Assembly (NCBI GenBank): GCA_031258335.1
Contig: JAIRMY010000041.1
Coordinates: 1 to 7,133, forward strand
DNA from: Spirochaetaceae bacterium
GTDB taxonomy: Bacteria; Spirochaetota; Spirochaetia; Treponematales; Breznakiellaceae
Length of the DNA stretch: 7,133 nt
Direction of reading: 5' to 3'
Position 1 is the stretch's first letter. Every line of letters begins with the position of its first letter. The translations under genes and the position numbers were made by a program. Of the stretch, positions 1-6,033 are shown in pieces. Under the pieces are notes generated by a model. The model was not told the DNA's origin. It made no database searches and worked only from the letters and a program-made list of their open reading frames with translations.

Positions 1-951
1 CAACGCTATGAGCGGAATAAGCGGAATGAGCAATTCAGGATCGCCGTTGCGCAGCGAATCGGAAATAATACGTTCTATTTCATTTCTTGAAAGCATCACT
101 TCGCCTGACAGCGGCGAGAGTCCGAAGTAAGCCGCGAGAATACCTCTGCATTCGGCGGCGTAAGGCCCGTCCGGGTAGAGATTTATGCATCGTTCCGCGT
201 AATCTGCTGAAAGCGCGCCGGAAAATGCGCGCGCTCCGAAGTACCAGTAAGCCGGAAAAATGCCATAACGCGCCTGTATAGAGGCGTATTGGGACTGTTC
301 CGCGCGGCTTGCGCCGCCCTGTTCCAGAACGCAGACTAAAATCATCCAGCGCGAAAATGCATCCGGTTCTTCTTCACCGGTAAACAAAACCTGAAGCATA
401 GATCGGGCTTCGCTATACCGCCCATTGATAAAATATATCACGGCATCCGCCGCGTTTTGGGCTTCACTCCGTTTGGATTCTGATATATCCGGTTTGTTTT
501 CTTTTGAATACAATTCCTTTACTTTTTTGATTCCATCTTCGATAGAATCTGTTGTGATCAAAATTTTATCTCTCGAAGTGTCCCTAACATTGCTGAACGA
601 ATAGTTCCACGCAAGGTCTTTGTACGCCGCGATTACGGCGCCGGCAAGATCGCCGCTGCCTTCCCGCAAGAGCGATTCGCGCAGTCCCAGCCCCGGCATA
701 TACCCCCGTGAACGTTCCATTTCCGCTATCGCGTCAAGCATTGATGTATCCAGCGTTTGATACGCGGCTACAGGGCTTTCTTCCGCAGGGACAACCTGCG
801 CTGCCTCCGGTGTTACGGAAATGTTTTGTTGCGGATCGTATGTTCCATTGTTTCTTTTTACAACTGAATCGAAAACGCCGCCGCCGTCGCAGGCAAAAAT
901 AGAGAAAACCGCCGCGATAACCGACGGTAAAAAAATATATTTTTTGAACAC
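1..951 (-). CDS. Predicted lipoprotein with TPR-like helices (3' end outside window)
   Basis: An open frame of 317 codons runs without a stop from GTG (951-949) to the left edge, so the C-terminus is missing. The start is chosen because a perfect AGGAGG lies seven bases upstream and the first residues form a lipoprotein signal: a Lys-Lys N-terminus, a hydrophobic stretch, then Ile-Phe-Ala-Cys with Cys21 as the likely lipidated residue. This relaxed lipobox is typical of spirochaetes. After a low-complexity linker of about 40 residues the chain becomes helical. Segments such as GDLAGAVIAAYKDLAWNY (about residues 100-120) and INGRYSEARSMLQVLF (about 180-195) resemble TPR helix pairs. The protein should be anchored in a membrane facing the periplasm. 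Superhelical N-terminal regions of this kind occur in cell-wall lytic transglycosylases and in assembly lipoproteins, but any catalytic domain would lie outside the window, so no function is assigned. The gene is divergent from the next operon. Confidence 0.85.
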   Translation of the reverse strand, partial: MFKKYIFLPSVIAAVFSIFACDGGGVFDSVVKRNNGTYDPQQNISVTPEAAQVVPAEESPVAAYQTLDTSMLDAIAEMERSRGYMPGLGLRESLLREGSGDLAGAVIAAYKDLAWNYSFSNVRDTSRDKILITTDSIEDGIKKVKELYSKENKPDISESKRSEAQNAADAVIYFINGRYSEARSMLQVLFTGEEEPDAFSRWMILVCVLEQGGASRAEQSQYASIQARYGIFPAYWYFGARAFSGALSADYAERCINLYPDGPYAAECRGILAAYFGLSPLSGEVMLSRNEIERIISDSLRNGDPELLIPLIPLIAL

Positions 952-958
952 AATGATT

Positions 959-964
959 CCTCCT
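959..964 (-). promoter_or_regulatory. Ribosome binding site of the lipoprotein gene
   Basis: The minus strand reads AGGAGG here, with a seven-base spacer to the GTG at 951. It is the strongest Shine-Dalgarno sequence in the window and it decides the non-ATG start. Confidence 0.85.
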
Positions 965-1065
965 ATGCGATTTTCATAAACTCTATACGCTGGTTTTTAT
1001 GTTTTGCTTGATTTTTTTACAAAAAGTTAAAGAATATATGGCATTGTCATTTTTTGGCGCTAAAA

Positions 1066-1178
1066 ATATGCGTATCGCATTTCCACCTGCCGGCTCCGGC
1101 CCGCCCGCTACGCATATGTCGTCCCGTCTCCCGGCGGTGGCGGGGCTTTGGTTATGCTTCTTCCCACCCGCTGGAAAT
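1066..1178. repeat. GC-rich nested inverted-repeat element, possible structured RNA
   Basis: Several complementary arms nest or cross within about 110 bases. ATATGCGTA (1066-1074) pairs with TACGCATAT (1109-1117). CCACCTGCCGG (1083-1093) pairs with CCGGCGGTGG (1131-1140) with one bulged T. ATTTCCA (1079-1085) pairs with TGGAAAT (1172-1178). Local hairpins ATGCG-TAT-CGCAT (1068-1080) and GCCGG-CT-CCGGC (1089-1100) compete with these. Not all arms can form at once, so alternative folds are possible. The block is GC-rich within AT-rich surroundings. It could be a dispersed intergenic repeat or a small structured RNA; I do not recognise a known family. Confidence 0.45.
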
Positions 1179-1245
1179 ACACTTTTTGGACATGGTAAAA
1201 TTCCGGTAATGCTCTAAAATTATTGGAACAAACAAATTCTCCCAA

Positions 1246-1301
1246 AAAACCAGACATTTATTGTAAGGGCGACAACTATCTTATGCATCTGTTCTGGTTT
1301 T
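1246..1301. repeat. Wide inverted repeat, 9-base arms
   Basis: AAAACCAGA (1246-1254) is the reverse complement of TCTGGTTTT (1293-1301), with 38 bases between them. The match continues beyond the perfect arms with a one-base offset. There is no transposase beside it, so calling it an insertion-element end is not supported. Confidence 0.45.
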
Positions 1302-1308
1302 GAAAGAA

Positions 1309-1323
1309 AGCCTATGATAGGCT
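1309..1323. repeat. Tight hairpin AGCCTA-TGA-TAGGCT
   Basis: Perfect six-base arms enclose a three-base loop. No T-run follows on the plus strand. On the minus strand the hairpin is followed by TTCTTTC rather than a clean T-run, so it is a poor intrinsic terminator and is listed only as a repeat. Confidence 0.4.
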
Positions 1324-1399
1324 ACGCGGCGACAGCAAAGGTATCGGGCATAGAACCGCCCTCGCCTGCGCTGGTGGAGAAGAGATGGCCAAACACCGA

Positions 1400-1423
1400 T
1401 AATTCACTAACTGGTAATTCACT
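1400..1423. repeat. Short direct repeat TAATTCACT, 15-base period
   Basis: TAATTCACT occurs at 1400-1408 and again at 1415-1423, separated by AACTGG. Two exact nine-base copies this close suggest a short tandem-repeat unit or a paired protein-binding site. Its position about 80 bases upstream of the promoter candidate is compatible with either. Confidence 0.4.
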
Positions 1424-1477
1424 GTTCCTTTGCCTTTTGGTTTTTTACCCTCGTTCCATTTCAGGGGCAGGGGGCTG

Positions 1478-1504
1478 TTGTGTCGTTTGATGAAACGCTA
1501 TAAT
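1478..1504 (+). promoter_or_regulatory. Candidate promoter of the MotA-like/aroA operon, with an internal palindrome
   Basis: A perfect TATAAT at 1499-1504 has a weak -35 candidate, TTGTGT (1478-1483), at a short 15-base spacing. The spacer contains the inverted repeat CGTTT-GATG-AAACG (1484-1497), which would suit a repressor or activator contact. Initiation near 1511 would give a leader of about 105 bases before the first gene. The -35 is poor, so a regulator may be needed. This is based on inspection only. Confidence 0.4.
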
Positions 1505-1616
1505 GCTATAAGAAGAACAGAAACTCCTCCTGTTTTCCGTGGATACGCTGACCTTTATTATGAAGGACGCGATAGGGCTGTAAACAAGGGGTAACCTTAC
1601 AAGCATGGAGTAACAA

Positions 1617-2072
1617 ATGAAACAATTAACCGGATCAACTATGGTTGTCATTTTAACGCTGCTGCTCTTAAAACATATCTTTGAAATTGATTATACAGGA
1701 TTTATCGGCGTATTTGCTTTACTGCTTGTCTTTGTAACCGGTACAATTTACGCCTTTGTCATAAACGGGTGGCATGAAAGTATAAAATCGTTCAAAACGG
1801 TATTTGATAAAACGGCGGACGGTAAAGAATTAAAAGCGGCTATATATTTTTTCAAAATACTGGAAAAATCATATTTGTTTTTTGGATGTTTTGGCATGAT
1901 AATTAGTATTATGAATGTATTTAGGAACATTAAAGACGCTTCGGAAATGGGCGTTATGTTTGCAATGACATTTGTAAACATTTCCTTTGCGTTTTTTTTG
2001 ATAGTATTATGTGTTTTACCGTTCAAGGTAATGCTGACTAAAAGAATGAACTACCACGGAGAAACCGCATGA
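1617..2072 (+). CDS. Small MotA/TolQ/ExbB-like membrane protein, copy 1
   Basis: This 151-residue protein starts at ATG with GGAG six bases upstream. Four hydrophobic segments are visible at about residues 8-23, 27-49, 86-103 and 110-136. The last two follow the pattern of the MotA TM3-TM4 core: a helix with FGMIISIMNVFRNI, a short loop with Lys-Asp-Ala and Met-Gly where MotA proteins have Asp-Pro and Ile-Gly, then a long helix closing with Leu-Pro-Phe. MotA proteins are usually about 250-290 residues with roughly 100 residues of cytoplasm between TM2 and TM3; here that stretch is only about 36, containing ESIKSFK. The proline normally found in TM3 of MotA is not evident. Family membership is inferred from pattern, not from a search. 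It overlaps its paralog by four bases (ATGA), and no MotB, ExbD or TolR-type partner is in the window. The gene is markedly AT-rich. It could instead be an unrelated four-helix protein. Confidence 0.75.
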   Translation: MKQLTGSTMVVILTLLLLKHIFEIDYTGFIGVFALLLVFVTGTIYAFVINGWHESIKSFKTVFDKTADGKELKAAIYFFKILEKSYLFFGCFGMIISIMNVFRNIKDASEMGVMFAMTFVNISFAFFLIVLCVLPFKVMLTKRMNYHGETA

Positions 2073-2560
2073 AAAAATTAATAGCAGGCATAGTAATTGT
2101 CGTTTTGGCGTTTGTAATATCCAGAATAAGTTTTTCGTATTTGTTAATTAACATAATAGATTTATGGGCATTTGTATCAACGCCGCTAGGCGCTACAATA
2201 TACACATTTGTCCTTTACGGATTTAAGGAAAGTATAAATTCATTCAAAATACCGCTTAAGAATGACGCAAGTAACGCGGAATTACAATCATCATTAAAAT
2301 TCTTCAACAGTTTAGGTAAAGCATATTTATATTTTTCAGGACTTGTTACTTCAATTTGTATTGTGGATATGTTCATAAAACTTAACGAAAAAATAACAGT
2401 AGGGCCAAGACTTGCGGCAGCAATTATAAGCGTATTATATGCTGTTTTGATGCATTTGTTGGTTATAATTCCATATAAAGGAATTATAAATAAAAGCGGA
2501 AAAACCACAATGGGAGGTCGCCTGTTGACAACAAGCAAACTGGTGAATACGGTTGAATAA
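2069..2560 (+). CDS. Small MotA/TolQ/ExbB-like membrane protein, copy 2
   Basis: A paralog of the preceding gene, 163 residues, with GGAG (2058-2061) seven bases before the ATG. Both copies share TIY-x-FV, then G, ESI-x-SFK, a spaced Ala and Glu-Leu, then FF-x-x-L-x-K-x-YL-x-F, in the same order and spacing. Membrane segments fall at about residues 4-20, 29-49, 85-103 and 111-138. The fourth, VGPRLAAAIISVLYAVL followed by Ile-Ile-Pro-Tyr, is close to the MotA-family signature around TM4 (Ile-Gly-Pro, Ala-Val-Ala-Leu-Leu-Thr-Thr, Tyr-Gly, then Pro), and is the best evidence for that family. A basic C-terminal tail of about 20 residues is absent from copy 1. The four-base start/stop overlap suggests translational coupling and co-assembly of the two proteins, perhaps as a heteromeric channel or scaffold. 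The gene is AT-rich, unlike aroA, which follows within four bases. Confidence 0.78.
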   Translation: MKKLIAGIVIVVLAFVISRISFSYLLINIIDLWAFVSTPLGATIYTFVLYGFKESINSFKIPLKNDASNAELQSSLKFFNSLGKAYLYFSGLVTSICIVDMFIKLNEKITVGPRLAAAIISVLYAVLMHLLVIIPYKGIINKSGKTTMGGRLLTTSKLVNTVE

Positions 2561-2564
2561 ACGT

Positions 2565-3854
2565 ATGAATATAACTATTTCGCCACACCGCTTTGACAAG
2601 ACGGTTCGCGTTCCCGCTTCAAAGTCGCATACTATACGGCGGCTGCTTACCGCGGCCTTTGCCGGCGGCGTATCGCGGATAGACTACCCGCTGGACTCGC
2701 TGGATGCCCGTTCGTGTTTAGGGATTTGCCGCGCTTTCGGCGCGGAAATCACGGAAACCATAGAAGAAAATGTTCTTGCCCGCTGGACTGTGCGCGGGAT
2801 AGGCGGGGCAAACGGACTTCCCGGCACAACGGGCGGGGCGCTTGATGTGGGGAACTCAGGAACCAGCCTTTTTTTTGCCATGGCATTGGCCTCGCTGGGC
2901 CATGTTCCATTCACGTTTACCGGAGATGAGCAGATAGCCCGGCGCGGAGCCGGCCCGCTGATCGACGCGCTCTCGGAACTGGGCGTAACGGTACACTCCG
3001 GCAAAAACGGCTGTATACCCATTACCGTTTGCGGCCCCTGGCGCGGCGGGGAAGCAACTATGGAATGTCCGACGAGTCAATACCTCTCAGCCCTGCTCCT
3101 CGCCGCACCGCTCGCGCCGGACGGCGTTGTTACAGAAATCAATGTCCCGCTCCTAAACGAAAAACCGTACATAGAGATGACGCTCTCTTACCTTGACGCG
3201 CACGGCATACCCTACGAAAAAAATGGCGCGATGTCGCGTTTTTTCGTGAGGGGCGGTTCGCGCTACAAGCCCGCCCACGGCCCGGTGAGCGCCGACTTTT
3301 CGTCAGCCGCCTTCCCAGCCTGCGCCGCCGCCGTAAGTCGGGGCAAGGCCGTCCTTCTAGGGCTGGATCCCGCCGATTCGCAGGGCGACAAGGCATTCTT
3401 TGAAATGCTCCGCGTCATGGGCTGCTCCATCGTATGGGAGGAAGCGGAGGATGGAACGCGGGTAATCGTAGAAGGCGCTCATCCTCTGCGAGGCGGGATC
3501 TTCGACCTCAACGACACGCCGGATATGTTGCCCGCGGCGGCGATACTCGGCGCCTTTGCCCAAGGGGAAACGCGCTTGGAAAATGTCGCCCATGCCAGGA
3601 TAAAAGAAACCGACCGCATAGCGGTAATGGCTGCGGAGCTAACGAAGCTCGGCGTCGATTGCGCCGAACTACCGGACGGCCTAGTGATAAGGGGCGGCAA
3701 AACGCCGTCCGGCGGTCTTGTGGACGGGCACGGCGACCACCGCATAGTGATGGCCTTTGCCGCCTGCGCTCTCGGCGCAAAGTCCCCGATTACAATCACC
3801 GGCGCCGAAGCCGCCAACGTTACATACCCTGAGTTTTTCGATTTGATGCGTTAA
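2565..3854 (+). CDS. aroA: 3-phosphoshikimate 1-carboxyvinyltransferase (EPSP synthase)
   Basis: Cytosolic enzyme that joins phosphoenolpyruvate to shikimate 3-phosphate, the sixth step of the shikimate pathway to chorismate and aromatic amino acids. At 429 residues it has normal full length. Visible motifs: PASKSHTIR (Lys20, Ser21, Arg25) for shikimate 3-phosphate; DVGNSGTS (about 94-101); Arg127 in GDEQIARR; TSQYLSALL; ADFSSAAF; DLNDTPD with catalytic Asp317; RIKETDR with Arg345; and GDHR with Arg393. Two positions differ from the E. coli enzyme: Phe103 where E. coli has Arg100, and Val419 where E. coli has the phosphoenolpyruvate-contacting Lys411. The start is uncertain. ATG 2565 gives the usual family N-terminus but has no Shine-Dalgarno. 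TTG 2553 has GGTGA six bases upstream, overlaps the previous gene and would add four residues. The gene sits directly behind the MotA-like pair, with no other aromatic pathway gene visible. It is much richer in G+C than that pair. Confidence 0.96.
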   Translation: MNITISPHRFDKTVRVPASKSHTIRRLLTAAFAGGVSRIDYPLDSLDARSCLGICRAFGAEITETIEENVLARWTVRGIGGANGLPGTTGGALDVGNSGTSLFFAMALASLGHVPFTFTGDEQIARRGAGPLIDALSELGVTVHSGKNGCIPITVCGPWRGGEATMECPTSQYLSALLLAAPLAPDGVVTEINVPLLNEKPYIEMTLSYLDAHGIPYEKNGAMSRFFVRGGSRYKPAHGPVSADFSSAAFPACAAAVSRGKAVLLGLDPADSQGDKAFFEMLRVMGCSIVWEEAEDGTRVIVEGAHPLRGGIFDLNDTPDMLPAAAILGAFAQGETRLENVAHARIKETDRIAVMAAELTKLGVDCAELPDGLVIRGGKTPSGGLVDGHGDHRIVMAFAACALGAKSPITITGAEAANVTYPEFFDLMR

Positions 3855-3874
3855 ACAACGCTGAATTGTACTAG

Positions 3875-3900
3875 GTTTTTTTTGCCAACCGCTGTATAAT
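3875..3900 (+). promoter_or_regulatory. T-run after aroA and -10-like TATAAT before the cyclase-like gene
   Basis: Eight consecutive T residues (3875-3882) follow aroA, but I see no strong hairpin in front of them, so a terminator is doubtful. A perfect TATAAT lies at 3895-3900 with no good -35 at 16-18 bases. Initiation from it would fall at about 3907, within a base or two of the TTG at 3909, implying a leaderless or nearly leaderless message. Confidence 0.4.
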
Positions 3901-3908
3901 ATCCAAAC

Positions 3909-6002
3909 TTGACTCATAAGCGGCAGGTGGTTCAAATCAGCGATTTTCCGGTTTACGAAGGGACTATCCCGATTGACGAGGTGCGCAGCACACATAAGCG
4001 TATCCTTGATAAAGTGGAAACTATACGCGGGCGTACCGTCCGCACGGATAACGCTTCCGCTTCGGAAATCTTGATTGAACCTGAAGCCGATCCCGCAACG
4101 CCCAATACGCCGCCCCTTACAGAGCCAACCCCGCATGAACCGCCTCCGATTCAGCAGGCGATAAGGGTAAAGCTGCCTATAGCCGTTAAACTTGTAGGCA
4201 TAGTTACGATACTTCTTGTGCTGTCCTTGGGTGCGATAACCGTACTTTGTTCCATTCTTGTAAGCGCCGATGTCAAACTGACAGCCGAGGATAACAACTT
4301 TAGCGTAAACAGGCGTGTCGCCGAAGCGGTTCAAACGGGGCTGCGCGGTATACGCGCCGCCGTTACCGTATTCTATTACGACCTCGAGGCTATCAGGTTT
4401 AACATACAGCCCGATTCGACGGATGCCGAAAATGCCGCGGCGGATTTTTTCTTTGAACATAACCCACAGATTGCGGCCATAAGCATAGACGGCGCTTCGT
4501 TGTTTACAAACAAAACTTTTTTTAGAGACAAAGGTGGAGACGCCAATATGCCGCGTTCCTGGCTGGCGGCGGAGGGCGGTGATTTAGATAGCGCCGCGAC
4601 TGACGTGATACTGCTGCGCAACGCCTCGCCTTTCTTTGGTTTTCCCGTGCTCGTGATGCGCCTGCCGCTCAGCGGTTCCATATCCGAAATTTTTTTTACG
4701 TCAGAAAACTTTAATACGCTACTTGGAGAAGGAGACAATGTTTCGTTTCTATTAAATGAGATAGGCGATGTCTTGCTGCACGGCAATCCTGATATTCTGC
4801 TCAGCGGGGCAAATTTCCGTCAGATTCCATTTGTAAAAAATATTCTGGATAATTCAAGCTCAAATATGCAGACTATATACACGGACGAAGACGGCGTTGA
4901 ATATTTTGGCGCGGTTCAGCATCTTAATATAGGATCGGTAACGCTTATCACGATAATACGCACAAGCATTGTCTTTGGCGGAATTATGGAAACAACTGTA
5001 CGCAATATCATATTAAGCGTAATCGTGCTTATCATGTCCATCATCACTGTAGTCTTGTTTTCGCGCACGATAAGCAAACCCCTGCGTACCCTTACCGGAG
5101 CCGCCGCAAAAATCGAAAAAGGCGATTACGATCTGCGTCTTAGCGTAAAATCAAGGGACGAACTTGGCGTACTGACGGACAATTTTATAGGCATGGGAAA
5201 CAGCCTAGAAAACTTTGAAAAATTTACCAACAAAACCATAGTAAAACTCGCAAAACAGGGCAGGCTTGTCCGAATCGGAGAAAACAAAAGAACAACGGTA
5301 TGTTTTGCGCTGATACGTGATTTTCATAAAGTATCTGACGGACTCGAGGCCGGCGCTGTCGTTGACTTTGTAAACGACTATCTGCGGCTGATGGTTCCGT
5401 GCATAACCATGAATGGCGGCAGTGTGGATAAATTTCTTACCCAGGGCGGCGTCATCATCATGGCGCTGTGGGGTACGCTGGAAACAGCCGGCGCCGAGGA
5501 AGACGCGCTTAACTCTATACGCGCCGCGCTCTCCATGCGGGCCGCGCTGCGCTGCTTTAACAAAAAGCGCAGGCAAAAGTTAGGCAGCCACATACCACTT
5601 GTAAAACTTGGCTGCGGCATAAACACAGGCGAGGTTGTCGCGGGGCAAATAGGCAGCGATGAGCGTATGGAGTACACGGTTATAGGAGACGCGGTAAACC
5701 TTGCCGCCCGCATAGAAGGGCCAAACGACTTGTTTGATACTGACATACTAATATCCGAGGAAACGTATAACTCTGTAGGCAGGTATTTAATCACAAAAGA
5801 AATGCGGAGCATCAGCGTAAAAGGCAAAGAAAAACCCCTGCGCCTTTTTGCCGTCGTAAATGTACGCTCCGCAGCGCGCGCAAAATCCATGCTGGACGAT
5901 TTAAAAAAAATCGAGGGCATTGATATTGATATTTGTAAAAAATGTGTAGGCCCCGAAGGCCCGCGCAGCATGAACGAAGTACGTCAGAGATGGCGGCCTT
6001 AA
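3909..6002 (+). CDS. Membrane receptor with HAMP and degenerate class III adenylate/guanylate cyclase domain
   Basis: A 697-residue membrane protein. Order: cytoplasmic, proline-rich tail (1-88); TM1 (about 90-118); extracytoplasmic sensor (about 119-362), probably Cache-like; TM2 (about 364-386); HAMP (about 387-440), with ISKPLRTLTGAAAKIEKGDY; cyclase domain (about 457-650); and a C-terminal tail containing Cys-Lys-Lys-Cys. Class III cyclases make cAMP or cGMP from ATP or GTP with two metal ions. Retained here are the nucleotide-base residues Lys508 (in VDKF) and Thr590, which favour ATP, and the transition-state residues Asn597 and Arg601 in YTVIGDAVNLAAR. However, the first metal-binding Asp is Leu468 (CFALIRDF where FSDIRGF is typical). 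The second falls at Gln512 in FLTQGGVIIMALWG, where a GDAVMAFWG-like stretch is expected, and a small insertion is present. Catalysis is therefore doubtful. The start is uncertain: TTG 3909 is the only start between the upstream stop (3897-3899) and GTG 3927, and neither has a clear Shine-Dalgarno. The family call is firm; activity is not. Confidence 0.92.
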   Translation: MTHKRQVVQISDFPVYEGTIPIDEVRSTHKRILDKVETIRGRTVRTDNASASEILIEPEADPATPNTPPLTEPTPHEPPPIQQAIRVKLPIAVKLVGIVTILLVLSLGAITVLCSILVSADVKLTAEDNNFSVNRRVAEAVQTGLRGIRAAVTVFYYDLEAIRFNIQPDSTDAENAAADFFFEHNPQIAAISIDGASLFTNKTFFRDKGGDANMPRSWLAAEGGDLDSAATDVILLRNASPFFGFPVLVMRLPLSGSISEIFFTSENFNTLLGEGDNVSFLLNEIGDVLLHGNPDILLSGANFRQIPFVKNILDNSSSNMQTIYTDEDGVEYFGAVQHLNIGSVTLITIIRTSIVFGGIMETTVRNIILSVIVLIMSIITVVLFSRTISKPLRTLTGAAAKIEKGDYDLRLSVKSRDELGVLTDNFIGMGNSLENFEKFTNKTIVKLAKQGRLVRIGENKRTTVCFALIRDFHKVSDGLEAGAVVDFVNDYLRLMVPCITMNGGSVDKFLTQGGVIIMALWGTLETAGAEEDALNSIRAALSMRAALRCFNKKRRQKLGSHIPLVKLGCGINTGEVVAGQIGSDERMEYTVIGDAVNLAARIEGPNDLFDTDILISEETYNSVGRYLITKEMRSISVKGKEKPLRLFAVVNVRSAARAKSMLDDLKKIEGIDIDICKKCVGPEGPRSMNEVRQRWRP

Positions 6003-6033
6003 AGCCCGCTCGGCCGGGGCAACGCTGGCTTTT
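6001..6033 (+). terminator. Possible intrinsic terminator of the cyclase-like gene
   Basis: AAAGCC-C-GC (6001-6009) can pair with GC-T-GGCTTT (6024-6032) with one internal mismatch and a 14-base loop, and TTTT (6030-6033) closes the element. It overlaps the stop codon of the cyclase-like gene and the broken end of the convergent pseudogene. The stem is short, so strength is uncertain. Confidence 0.45.

Larger units (their letters stand above)
952..1616. other. Long intergenic region rich in inverted and direct repeats
   Basis: No frame in these 665 bases gives a protein I recognise or one with a convincing start. The first part (about 965-1065), upstream of the lipoprotein gene, is AT-rich and should hold that gene's promoter, but I could not pick a clear -35/-10 pair. 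A GC-rich self-complementary block follows (1066-1178), then a wide inverted repeat (1246-1301), a tight hairpin (1309-1323), two copies of TAATTCACT (1400-1423) and a TATAAT-containing promoter candidate (1478-1504). The last 100 bases probably form the leader of the MotA-like operon. On the minus strand, about 1390-1220 stays open apart from one TAG, but the translation is unfamiliar. The mosaic of repeats suggests dispersed non-coding repeat units or remnants of a decayed insertion. Confidence 0.6.

Noticed and set aside
999..1217. A 72-codon plus-strand frame across the GC-rich intergenic block
   Set aside because: It has no ribosome binding site, its proline- and glycine-rich translation comes from the GC-rich inverted repeats, and it matches no family I know.
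1246..1301. Terminal inverted repeats of an insertion sequence
   Set aside because: The arms are only 56 bases apart end to end, no transposase lies nearby and no target duplication is visible.
1490..1594. A 34-codon plus-strand frame just before the MotA-like genes
   Set aside because: The ATG overlaps the promoter spacer, upstream of the expected transcription start, and there is no properly spaced ribosome binding site. The translation has some protein-like character but is not recognisable.
1445..1651. Minus-strand 68-codon frame antisense to the operon leader
   Set aside because: It lacks a ribosome binding site, crosses the start of the first MotA-like gene and looks like a non-coding shadow.
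3875..3882. Intrinsic terminator after aroA
   Set aside because: The T-run is good, but the preceding bases form no stem longer than three or four pairs.
3681..4460. Long minus-strand frame of 259 codons across the aroA/cyclase junction
   Set aside because: It is antisense to two well-supported genes and to the promoter between them. Its composition, rich in Arg, Gly and Tyr, is typical of shadow frames in GC-rich DNA.
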